Assembly (NCBI GenBank): GCA_003522105.1
Contig: DPGF01000044.1
Coordinates: forward strand, 1-7,980
Source: Oscillibacter sp.
Lineage (GTDB): Bacteria > Bacillota > Clostridia > Oscillospirales > Oscillospiraceae
Direction: 5' to 3'
DNA length: 7,980 nucleotides
Under the pieces are notes generated by a model. It worked only from the letters and a program-made list of their open reading frames with translations, made no database searches and was not told the DNA's origin. Shown piece by piece: positions 1-5,556 of the stretch; within the stretch, counting starts at the first letter, position 1; each line of letters begins with the position of its first letter. A program made the position numbers and the translations under genes.

Positions 1-3000
1 AGATATAGCCATCCTGATCGGTCGCATACTCCCCGATGGGATTGTGATTGCTGTCGTAAAGCAGAAACACCGCACCGTAAATCCCCTTGCCGGTGGCCTT
101 GTCCACCTTGTGGAGCAAAATACGCGAGGATTTATGATTGGTGATCTCCAGCGTCGCGGTCTTGCCGTCCTTGATCTCAAAATAGTGGGGCGTGTCATCC
201 AGCCGGAACGATTTGTTCGATGTGACCTCTTTTGCATAGTAGCTGCCATCCTCCAGAGCCACGAACACACGGCCATTTTTGTCCGTCGTAACGGTATCCA
301 CCAAGGCATCGTCCACCTTGCGGATCTCAAAGGTCGTATTGGGGATGCGCTCACTGTGGTTATCCTCGTTGACCTTGATGATCTCCACGCCACCAATAGG
401 CGTGTTGTAGAAGTGGAGAGTCTGTGTGTCGTTGGGATTGACCACCACAGTCTGGGTGCGGGTATTTTCGTCGATGGTGTAGCCGGGAATTGTTTGGACC
501 TCTGTGACCACCACGGTGCCGGAAATGCCAGAAATGGTGATTTTGCCTTCCTTATCCGTCCAGTACAGGCCGGTGGAGGACAGCGTGCCGCCCTCGGCAT
601 CTACATAGGAACCGTCGGCATAGACAATCTTGAACTGTACGCCCTCCAGAGGTTCTTTTGTAATGGAGTCCTGCTTCACGATGATGAGATTGCCCTTGGG
701 GGCGTTGCGGAACTCCACCGTGACAACTTCATTGGACTTGACCTTAACCGTCTGCGGGGTATCGTCAAGAATGTACCCCGCCTTCGCGCGGGTTTCCTTG
801 ATGATAAGCGTCGTACCAGGTGCAACATCCGTAATCGTGAACGCACCTGTACTGTCCGTCACGAACTTGCCGTTGGCATTGCCGATGAGATTGCCGTCGG
901 AATCCGTGACAAGGAACTCCACGTCAGAGATGGGAGCGTTCGTCACAGCGTCCACCTTTTTCACGAGCACGCCGCCCTTGGGCTGGTTGCGGAACTCCAG
1001 CGTCATCACGGCATTGCGTTTGATCTTGATGCTCTGCGGGGTATCGTCGAGGATGTAGCCATCCTTGGCACGTACTTCTTTTGCGATGACCGTCATGCCG
1101 GGTGTCAGGCCGTCAATACGGATGGTTCCTGCGCTATCGGTCACATACTTTCCGTTGGCGTTGCCGATCACGCTGCCATCCGAATCGGTGATGGAGAACT
1201 CCACATCGGAGATGGGTGCGCCGGTCACGGCGTCCTTTTTCACGACAAGCAGCGAGCCCATCCTATCGTTGCCGAAGGTCACGGTAATGACGTCCTGATC
1301 CTTACCGGAGAGATAAACAGTTTCTGTTGCGTCTGTGATCACATACCCGTCCGGCGCGGAGATCTCCTCGCAGACATAAGTGCCTGCCTTGAGGCCGGTT
1401 GCAACGATGGTGCCATTGCTGGATGTTTTGTACTCGCCAACCACAGTGCCGCCTGTACCGGAGGTGCCGCCGAGGTAGCGGATGCGGAACCATGCACCCT
1501 CCAACGGCTGACCGCTCTCACTGTCCACCTTGCGGATGATGATGGCGGAAAGGGGCGTGTTCTCAAAGGTCAGGACTTTGCTCTCACCACCGGAGATGAA
1601 GCATTCCTGCGTGGCAGGCTCCTTGATGGCGTACCCGGACGCCGGTTCCAATTCCGTTACCTTGTACCAGCCATCCTTGATCTCGGGGAGGATGATTTTT
1701 CCGCTTGCGTCAGAAAAGTAAGTGCCGAGGTCGTTGAGTTCTCCGGTGTCGGTGTGGTTGCTGCCATACCAGATCTGGAACTTGGCACCCTTGACGGGAT
1801 CGCCGGTGACACTGTCCACCTTGCGGATCTCCAAGCTGGGCTTGAGGGCGTTGAAGAAGGTGACGGTAGAGGTCTCACCGGGTTTCAGCGCCACTTCCTG
1901 CGGAATGGAATTGAGGATAACATGGGACGGAACGTTTTTCTCCGTCACCTTGAATGTGCCAACCGGGACGGAGTCGAGGAAGATGCGGCCATGGTTATCG
2001 GTGGTGGCGCTGGTGGAAAAGCTGCCGTCGATCTGCTCGATACGGAAAGTGACGCCCTCGATAGGCTCTCCGTTGGCGATGTTCTTCTTGACAATTTCAA
2101 GACCCGGCTTTTCATAGTCAACGAAAGTGACCTCGGAGGTTTTGCCGGGGCGCAGCGCCACGGTCTGCTCGGTATTGGTTACGATGTACGGCTCGGGAAC
2201 GGATTCCTCATGCACAACATAGACACCGGCAGGAATGGCCGAGAGCGTTGCGGAACCGTCCGTCCCGGTCGTGACGGAGGTTGAATAACTTCCGGTAACG
2301 GACTTAATGGAAAAGACCGTGCCAGCGATGGGCTTGCCGCTCATGGCGTCGCGCTTGATGATCTTCATATCGGGCAGCTCATAATTAGTTGCCGCAACGC
2401 TGTATTCGCGGTCACCTTCGGAAACATCTACATAAACACTTTTGGGCGTGGGATCAACACAGTAACCGTCCGGTGCGGAGGTCTCGACGAAGCTCCAAAG
2501 GCCGGTGGCAGCGTCCTCGACATAGATCTCACCCTGTGCATTGGTGATGTCGCTGCCGACGATCTGGCCGTTAAAGTAGATGCTAAAGCGCGCACCGGCG
2601 AGACCGGTTGTGGTACCGCCAGCAGTCTTTTTCAGCACGATCTTGCCAACGCCTGCAGGCGGTGCAGGTTCTTCTCCGCCGCCTCCGGGCTTATCCTGAG
2701 TGACCAGTTTGCGGGGACCATAATAATTGAAGAATGACTGATTTTTGCGATTGCTGGAAATTGCGTATACCGCCCATTTTGCACTCTGGTCCTCCACAAT
2801 GGATGCAGACTTACCCTGTGCAGTGTACTCTTCAATCTGGCGCTGGAGCTCGGCGTCCTCCTGTGCTTTCTGCTCCAGAAGCCAGTCGATGAGGCTCAGA
2901 TACAGATCATAGGTGTCGGCGTTGGCATAGCCACCCGCGTCGCCGTCTCCACCGGGCTCGCCTTTATAGCTTTGATTCTCCCAAACGTAGGTCTGTACGG

Positions 3001-3427
3001 CCATAAAAAGCTGGCCGACGTTGGATTCCTTGCAGTCGTTGAGGTAGGTCATCATCCATTTGACGTTCTCGACGGTCGCGGCGTCCATTTCACTGAGGCC
3101 GCTGTTCGTGACAGCCGACTGCAATACGGCATCTGCATCTGCACCGGTGCCGGACGTCCATGTAAAGGAATTCAGGTACGACGCGGTGGCGTAGTGATAG
3201 CCAAGTCCGCTATCCATGCAGTACACGAGCTTACCGTCCACCAGCGGCGGGCGGTAGCTGTATGGGGTCCCGTTGGCGAGCAGGCGGGTGCTCCAATATG
3301 CCTGGTTGGTGGTAATTTTGAGGCCGGAACCGCTGTGCGATGCGGCCAACGCCGCAGTCGGCAGCAGACTCAGAACGGTCACCAGTACGAGCAACAATGA
3401 CAAGAGCTTTGTCCGAATCTTTTTCAA
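1..3427 (-). CDS. Thioester/Cna_B (SpaA-like) surface adhesin, C-terminus beyond window
   Basis: Large cell-wall surface protein, open for 1142 codons without a stop and leaving the window before its C-terminus, so no LPxTG-type sorting signal is seen. The start is TTG at 3427-3425, with AGGAGG 7 nt upstream and directly followed by a signal peptide (KKIRTK, a Leu/Val core, cleavage near ALA-AS at residues 28-29). Residues ~30-240 form the N-terminal head: YCMD (Cys70) and VQTYVW (Gln145) match the paired signature of thioester domains, in which Cys and Gln side chains form an internal bond that reacts with host amines. A Gly/Glu/Pro linker (residues 243-260) leads to nine complete and one partial Cna_B domains (from residue 262), each with KxD-like, GxPhxGxxF, VxE and F.N motifs typical of self-formed isopeptide bonds. 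The sortase at 5941-6723 may anchor it. Family assignment is confident; the thioester is inferred from motifs. Confidence 0.9.
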   Translation of the reverse strand, partial: MKKIRTKLLSLLLVLVTVLSLLPTAALAASHSGSGLKITTNQAYWSTRLLANGTPYSYRPPLVDGKLVYCMDSGLGYHYATASYLNSFTWTSGTGADADAVLQSAVTNSGLSEMDAATVENVKWMMTYLNDCKESNVGQLFMAVQTYVWENQSYKGEPGGDGDAGGYANADTYDLYLSLIDWLLEQKAQEDAELQRQIEEYTAQGKSASIVEDQSAKWAVYAISSNRKNQSFFNYYGPRKLVTQDKPGGGGEEPAPPAGVGKIVLKKTAGGTTTGLAGARFSIYFNGQIVGSDITNAQGEIYVEDAATGLWSFVETSAPDGYCVDPTPKSVYVDVSEGDREYSVAATNYELPDMKIIKRDAMSGKPIAGTVFSIKSVTGSYSTSVTTGTDGSATLSAIPAGVYVVHEESVPEPYIVTNTEQTVALRPGKTSEVTFVDYEKPGLEIVKKNIANGEPIEGVTFRIEQIDGSFSTSATTDNHGRIFLDSVPVGTFKVTEKNVPSHVILNSIPQEVALKPGETSTVTFFNALKPSLEIRKVDSVTGDPVKGAKFQIWYGSNHTDTGELNDLGTYFSDASGKIILPEIKDGWYKVTELEPASGYAIKEPATQECFISGGESKVLTFENTPLSAIIIRKVDSESGQPLEGAWFRIRYLGGTSGTGGTVVGEYKTSSNGTIVATGLKAGTYVCEEISAPDGYVITDATETVYLSGKDQDVITVTFGNDRMGSLLVVKKDAVTGAPISDVEFSITDSDGSVIGNANGKYVTDSAGTIRIDGLTPGMTVIAKEVRAKDGYILDDTPQSIKIKRNAVMTLEFRNQPKGGVLVKKVDAVTNAPISDVEFLVTDSDGNLIGNANGKFVTDSTGAFTITDVAPGTTLIIKETRAKAGYILDDTPQTVKVKSNEVVTVEFRNAPKGNLIIVKQDSITKEPLEGVQFKIVYADGSYVDAEGGTLSSTGLYWTDKEGKITISGISGTVVVTEVQTIPGYTIDENTRTQTVVVNPNDTQTLHFYNTPIGGVEIIKVNEDNHSERIPNTTFEIRKVDDALVDTVTTDKNGRVFVALEDGSYYAKEVTSNKSFRLDDTPHYFEIKDGKTATLEITNHKSSRILLHKVDKATGKGIYGAVFLLYDSNHNPIGEYATDQDGYI
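2..2644 (-). repeat. Tandem array of ten Cna_B/SpaA domains (tenth partial)
   Basis: Protein-level tandem repeat of 89-99 residues per unit. Units by residue: 262-352, 353-441, 442-530, 531-625, 626-723, 724-817, 818-911, 912-1010, 1011-1099, and 1100 onward (cut by the window edge). Candidate isopeptide triads (Lys/Glu/Asn) are K267/E315/N348, K358/E407 or E408/D437, K447/E496/N526, K536/E592/N623, K633/E687 or E688/N720, K730/E784/N814, K824/E878/N908, K918/E976/N1008 and K1018/E1067/N1097; the tenth shows K1107. The second unit has Asp in place of the last Asn. Such domains form rigid, protease-resistant stalks that hold an adhesin head away from the wall. Confidence 0.88.
695..1258 (-). 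repeat. Closest pair of Cna_B units (tandem duplication)
   Basis: Units 6 (977-1258) and 7 (695-976) are both exactly 94 codons and align without gaps. I count about 63 of 94 identical residues, including shared blocks such as APISDVEF, IGNANGK and GYILDDTPQ. The other units are much more diverged, so this pair looks like the most recent duplication in the array. A 15-nt identical stretch (ctgcggggtatcgtc) remains in both copies. Confidence 0.8.
2978..3340 (-). other. Candidate thioester adhesin domain (Cys70-Gln145)
   Basis: Residues ~30-150 of the surface protein. Cys70 sits in LVYCMDSG (codon 3218-3220) and Gln145 in AVQTYVWE (codon 2993-2995). Thioester domains of Gram-positive adhesins carry [YFL]C and a hydrophobic-Q-x-x-hydrophobic-W motif around the two bonded residues, and both are matched here. 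The two lie 75 residues apart, shorter than I recall for streptococcal examples (about 130-150), so this may be a compact variant. A charged, probably helical stretch (residues ~171-205) follows. Confidence 0.65.
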
Positions 3428-3434
3428 GGTTATT

Positions 3435-3443
3435 CCTCCTTTT
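3435..3443 (-). promoter_or_regulatory. Ribosome binding site fixing the TTG start of the adhesin
   Basis: On the minus strand this reads AAAAGGAGG, ending 7 nt before TTG. No in-frame ATG or GTG has comparable spacing, and the signal peptide begins directly at the TTG, so this site decides the start. The T-rich tract of the upstream hairpin abuts it. Confidence 0.8.
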
Positions 3444-3481
3444 GTAAAAGAAAAGCAGGCCGAGTAAACTCGGTCTGCTTT
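3441..3481 (-). terminator. Terminator-like hairpin after hepT, in the adhesin leader
   Basis: A 13-bp stem (3452-3464 with 3469-3481) closed by a 4-nt loop carries a single imperfect pair (A-C on the minus-strand RNA, G-U on the plus-strand RNA). On the minus strand it is followed by TTTTCTTTT, as expected for an intrinsic terminator of the mntA-hepT operon, whose stop lies 20 nt upstream. It ends immediately before the adhesin's ribosome site, leaving no room for a promoter in between, so it may also act as an attenuator for the adhesin. On the plus strand no comparable T-tract follows. Confidence 0.75.
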
Positions 3482-3501
3482 GTTTGTATGTCGTTTAATT
3501 T

Positions 3502-3855
3502 TCAGTTTTCTGCAAGCTGCTCCTCGCAGAACTGCTTCAGGGTGGGAATGTCGTTGACCGCGGTCTCCCAAATGATCTCGCGGTTCATGTTGCCGTAGCT
3601 GTGCGCAACAAGGTTTCGCATTCCCTTCATCGGTCCCCACTGCACGCGGCTGCTGGTCGCTTTGCGATATTCCTCAGATAGGCCGCCGCTCAGCTCACCG
3701 ATTTGCAGGATGGAAAATGCAATAGAGCGCTGGTAATCTGCGTCTTGGTCAAAGACCGCAAAGCCTTCTCCATAGCGTTCGATGGTCTTGCGGATCTCTT
3801 CGCAGTAATCGCGAATATGCTGGATGCGCTGGCGGTCAGGCTGCGTCATATACAT
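3502..3855 (-). CDS. hepT: HEPN-domain toxin HepT (DUF86-type)
   Basis: A 117-aa all-helical HEPN protein, the toxin half of an MNT/HEPN toxin-antitoxin pair. Such HepT proteins are RNases whose active site is the RX4HXY motif, and the partner MntA neutralises them by adding AMP units to the motif Tyr. Here the motif is complete: Arg80, His85 and Tyr87 in RNLVAHSY. Upstream, LQIGELS and the conserved helix after residue 40 also fit the family, and the length is normal. The ATG at 3855 has AAGGAG 7 nt upstream inside the end of mntA, giving a 20-nt overlap with that gene and implying coupling. A second ATG two codons later (3849) is possible but worse spaced. A terminator-like hairpin follows. 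Family and role are confident; activity is inferred. Confidence 0.88.
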   Translation of the reverse strand: MYMTQPDRQRIQHIRDYCEEIRKTIERYGEGFAVFDQDADYQRSIAFSILQIGELSGGLSEEYRKATSSRVQWGPMKGMRNLVAHSYGNMNREIIWETAVNDIPTLKQFCEEQLAEN

Positions 3856-4162
3856 TCAGTTTCTCCTTCATCACGGTTTCACGGAACATTTCCTCGCTGG
3901 GCATTTGCGCACGTTGTTCCAGCGCGCTAACAGTAATCAGATCGATTGGCCTTTGCAGCGCCGCTTCAAGGTCGCAATACAGCGCGCCCAAAGAGAGAAG
4001 ACTGCGCAGGTTCGTTCCGCTGGTATCGACCAGTAGGTCGATATCGCTGTCCTCACGGGCTTCACCTCTTGCGTAAGAGCCAAAGAGGAATACCGCTTTC
4101 ACACCGTACTGCTTTGCCACCGGCGCGATACGCTGCTGAATTTCGTAGATTGAATAAATCAT
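3836..4162 (-). CDS. mntA: MntA nucleotidyltransferase antitoxin (minimal MNT)
   Basis: A 108-aa minimal nucleotidyltransferase, the antitoxin of the HepT toxin whose start it overlaps. It uses ATP to AMPylate a Tyr on HepT and so silences it. The catalytic GSX10DXD signature is intact: FLFGSYARGEAR leads to SDIDLLVD (about residues 27-45). The PIDLIT segment matches the third strand where such enzymes often carry another acidic residue. The start is ATG at 4162 with AAAGGAGG about 7 nt upstream; the frame stays open further upstream but those codons overlap the CAP gene and lack a ribosome site. A near-perfect promoter lies 22-50 bp upstream, so the pair is its own short operon, followed by a hairpin. 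It sits between two surface or secreted protein genes, consistent with an addiction module on mobile DNA. Confidence 0.9.
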   Translation of the reverse strand: MIYSIYEIQQRIAPVAKQYGVKAVFLFGSYARGEAREDSDIDLLVDTSGTNLRSLLSLGALYCDLEAALQRPIDLITVSALEQRAQMPSEEMFRETVMKEKLNVYDAA

Positions 4163-4183
4163 AAGCACTCCTCCTTTGATTTC

Positions 4184-4212
4184 ATTATACCCAACAAACG
4201 CCGGAATGTCCA
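4184..4212 (-). promoter_or_regulatory. SigmaA promoter of mntA-hepT
   Basis: Minus strand: -35 TGGACA (4207-4212), a 17-bp spacer, -10 TATAAT (4184-4189). That is 5/6 and 6/6 matches to consensus at ideal spacing. Transcription should start near 4177, within or next to the ribosome site (4168-4177), giving a leader of only about 15 nt. A 10-bp perfect palindrome TGATATATCA (4233-4242) lies 20 bp upstream of the -35 and overlaps the stop of the CAP gene; it could be an operator or chance. Confidence 0.8.
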
Positions 4213-4239
4213 CGTTTTTGTTCTGACAGCTCTGATATA

Positions 4240-5007
4240 TCATTTCATTGCAGTCGTATCCACCCGAGTGACGGAGCATCCATCGTAGAGGAAAAGCTGG
4301 ACACAGTACCAGCACGGGTCACCAGTGTCATTGACACCTCTTGCCAGCCCAACGCCAATCTCAGATAGCTTTGGGTTGACCATGTTCTTGTTGTGGGTTG
4401 TCGAAGCGCTCCAATCTGCCACGGCCCGTTCGGCAAGTGTCTGGTCAGACAGCACCCAATCTGCGATGCGATGGATATTTTCGGCCATGTAAGGACAATC
4501 CGTGGCGGTATTGAATTTTCTGCCATCCGGCCTTGTGTGAGAATAGACGGTATGCGCAGCCATCTCGTCGGCTCGTACCTGCGCCGCCTGCATGAGCCTG
4601 TCGTTGACGCGCAGTGCAGCAACGCCATTTTCGCGCCGCAGCGCATTGGTGCAGTCGATGATGTCCTGTTTTGCGGTGGCAACATCTGTCTGCGCAGGCT
4701 GCTCCACGGGCTTTGCCTCCGCAGACGTTACCGGCGCTTCGCCGGTGTACGGCTTTTTCGATTCGACCTGTACACATTTGGCATCGCTGTCCCAGCAGAC
4801 ATTGAAGCCGACCTGTTCGCCAATGTCCCGCAGCTTCACATAGTTGTTGCCGTTGATGACATAGGCTTCCATATGCACTTCCCGTCCATTGACATAGATG
4901 CGATGGGTGCTGCGCTCGGCCATGATCCCGGCGGCATAGGCCGTGGTGGTGACGCCAGCCAACAGCAGGCAGGTAAGAAAACCGGCTGCAAAACTTCCTC
5001 GCTTCAT
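4240..5007 (-). CDS. Secreted CAP-domain protein with copper-amine-oxidase-N-like domain
   Basis: 255-aa exported protein. Residues 1-26 are a signal peptide (MKRGS, Leu-rich core, TAYAA). Residues ~34-82 (IYVNGREV, YVKLRDIGEQVGF, W.SD...V.V) match the copper amine oxidase N-terminal-like domain common in secreted Firmicutes proteins, where it is thought to attach to the cell surface. After a Pro/Ala/Glu linker (~86-110), residues ~113-242 form a CAP (SCP/PR-1/YkwD-like) domain: TNALRRENG, His157 in YSHTRPDG, Glu176 in AENI, the THNKNM segment (205-209) and EIGVG (216-220). His and Glu are the usual cavity residues. The molecular role of bacterial CAP proteins is not settled. The start is ATG 5007 with GGAGG 8 nt upstream; an upstream ATG at 5067 has no ribosome site and would lie in the promoter. 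It is monocistronic in appearance, and no clear terminator follows. Confidence 0.85.
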   Translation of the reverse strand: MKRGSFAAGFLTCLLLAGVTTTAYAAGIMAERSTHRIYVNGREVHMEAYVINGNNYVKLRDIGEQVGFNVCWDSDAKCVQVESKKPYTGEAPVTSAEAKPVEQPAQTDVATAKQDIIDCTNALRRENGVAALRVNDRLMQAAQVRADEMAAHTVYSHTRPDGRKFNTATDCPYMAENIHRIADWVLSDQTLAERAVADWSASTTHNKNMVNPKLSEIGVGLARGVNDTGDPCWYCVQLFLYDGCSVTRVDTTAMK

Positions 5008-5038
5008 GGTGTGTACCTCCAAATCCTTTGATGGGTTC

Positions 5039-5067
5039 ATAGTATCGCGGCAGCTGCCGTGTGTCAA
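5039..5067 (-). promoter_or_regulatory. Promoter of the CAP gene with palindromic operator in the spacer
   Basis: Minus strand: -35 TTGACA (5062-5067, perfect), a 17-bp spacer, -10 TACTAT (5039-5044, 4/6). The spacer holds a perfect 12-bp palindrome CGGCAGCTGCCG (5048-5059), exactly where a repressor would block polymerase. The start codon is about 25 nt from the expected transcript start. Confidence 0.75.
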
Positions 5068-5090
5068 AAAACGAGGAAAAGAAGCACAGA

Positions 5091-5120
5091 AAAGTTTTTC
5101 ACATCAATGTTAAAAACTTT
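5091..5120. repeat. 30-nt AT-rich inverted repeat upstream of the CAP promoter
   Basis: Arms AAAGTTTTT (5091-5099) and AAAAACTTT (5112-5120) are exact reverse complements, and the centre continues as ACAT-CA-ATGT (5101-5110), so 13 of 14 positions pair (only 5100/5111 do not). It lies 24 bp upstream of the -35 box. The low GC and lack of a T-tract argue against a terminator. An operator or another protein-binding site is more likely. Confidence 0.65.
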
Positions 5121-5137
5121 CTATTTGGGGAAGTTAT

Positions 5138-5151
5138 TAGCATTGATGCTA
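5138..5151. repeat. Second palindrome sharing the CATCAATG core
   Basis: TAGCAT-TG-ATGCTA is a 6-bp-arm palindrome. Its core read on the minus strand is GCATCAATGC, against ACATCAATGT in the inverted repeat at 5101-5110 on the plus strand; both fit RCATCAATGY. Centres are 39 bp apart, so the two could be paired sites for one regulator between the terminator and the CAP promoter. Confidence 0.5.
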
Positions 5152-5157
5152 TTTTGC

Positions 5158-5193
5158 AAGAAAACCGCCCTGATTTCTCAGAGCGGTTTTCTT
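5158..5193 (-). terminator. Strong hairpin terminator of the RelE-type operon
   Basis: AAGAAAACCGC (5158-5168) pairs perfectly with GCGGTTTTCTT (5183-5193), and the interior adds a further CTGA/TCAG stem with one mismatch and a 4-nt loop. Read on the minus strand the 3' arm is GCGGTTTTCTT, giving a T-tract after GC pairs. The A-tract on the other arm makes it potentially bidirectional. It insulates the toxin-antitoxin operon from the CAP promoter. Confidence 0.85.
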
Positions 5194-5318
5194 CCTGTTG
5201 ATGTTTGATTCGTTCTTATGCGGGAAAACATTTCGTCGGCTGTGTATCGGACAGCAGATAAAGCCGCAGCATTTTCGGCCTCGCCCAGCTTTCGTTCGAT
5301 CAGATCAACGGTATCCAT
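5178..5318 (-). CDS. 46-aa small protein, third ORF of the RelE-type operon
   Basis: Short ORF starting ATG (5316-5318) only 6 nt after the antitoxin stop and ending in TGA (5178-5180) inside the terminator hairpin. It encodes MDTVDLIERKLGEAENAA, then RYTADEMFSRIR, then a basic tail GRKPL. It reads like a helix-turn-helix-length amphipathic peptide, and the acidic helix followed by an RYT.DE.F..IR block resembles the C-terminal ends of some Clostridia antitoxins; this is from memory and not verified. The ribosome site is weak (AGAAG), so it would rely on coupling to the antitoxin. It may be a true small antitoxin accessory, or a remnant of a former antitoxin whose real end was replaced by the terminator (the tail codons are stem sequence). 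Confidence 0.5.
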   Translation of the reverse strand: MDTVDLIERKLGEAENAAALSAVRYTADEMFSRIRTNQTSTGRKPL

Positions 5319-5324
5319 CTTCTG

Positions 5325-5543
5325 TTATACGATGGCGCTGAGATGATCCCAGTCAATATCGCTGTCCGCGACAAAGCCGCTTTCTTCTGCCGCCTTGATG
5401 CGCTGTGCCTCCTCCGGCGTCACTTTTGTGAAGTCGGGGTCCCACGCTTTCACCAGCTTCTTGATGAACTCATAGGCAAAGTTTTTATCTTCGTCAGGCA
5501 GCATATCCATCATGCGGGCAGCGTCAATAGCCATGTCAGACAT
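5325..5543 (-). CDS. Antitoxin partner of the RelE/ParE-type toxin
   Basis: 72-aa acidic protein directly downstream of the toxin gene. Its start is ATG 5543, with AAGGAGG 8-9 nt upstream overlapping the toxin stop codon (gap 13 nt), so the two are translationally linked. The N-terminal half is helical (AIDAARMMDMLP, then FAYEFIKKLVKAWDPDFTKVTP); the C-terminal half is acidic (EEAQRIKAAEESG, DSDIDWDHLSA), as expected for a segment that wraps the basic toxin. I see no clear DNA-binding fold beyond the possible N-terminal one. I recognise it as the small partner typical of RelE-like pairs in Clostridia but cannot give a family name. A longer frame upstream overlaps the toxin gene in another phase and has no ribosome site. 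Confidence 0.75.
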   Translation of the reverse strand: MSDMAIDAARMMDMLPDEDKNFAYEFIKKLVKAWDPDFTKVTPEEAQRIKAAEESGFVADSDIDWDHLSAIV

Positions 5544-5556
5544 AAATACTACCTCC

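Noticed and set aside
44..2284. 746-codon open frame on the plus strand
   Set aside because: It is in exact codon register opposite the Cna_B surface-protein gene; the high-GC repeat codons avoid stops on the other strand. No ribosome site, no recognisable domain and no promoter.
2..2644. Possible CRISPR-like or simple DNA repeat array
   Set aside because: Periodicity is about 270-300 bp, is conserved mainly at the protein level, and is explained by Cna_B domains in one open frame.
4163..4315. Upstream extension of mntA to an ATG at 4315
   Set aside because: It overlaps the CAP gene, would contain the promoter, and lacks a ribosome site; ATG 4162 fits the family length.
4393..5031. 212-codon plus-strand open frame across the CAP gene
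   Set aside because: The minus-strand CAP gene has a signal peptide, CAP motifs, a ribosome site and a promoter; the plus frame has none.
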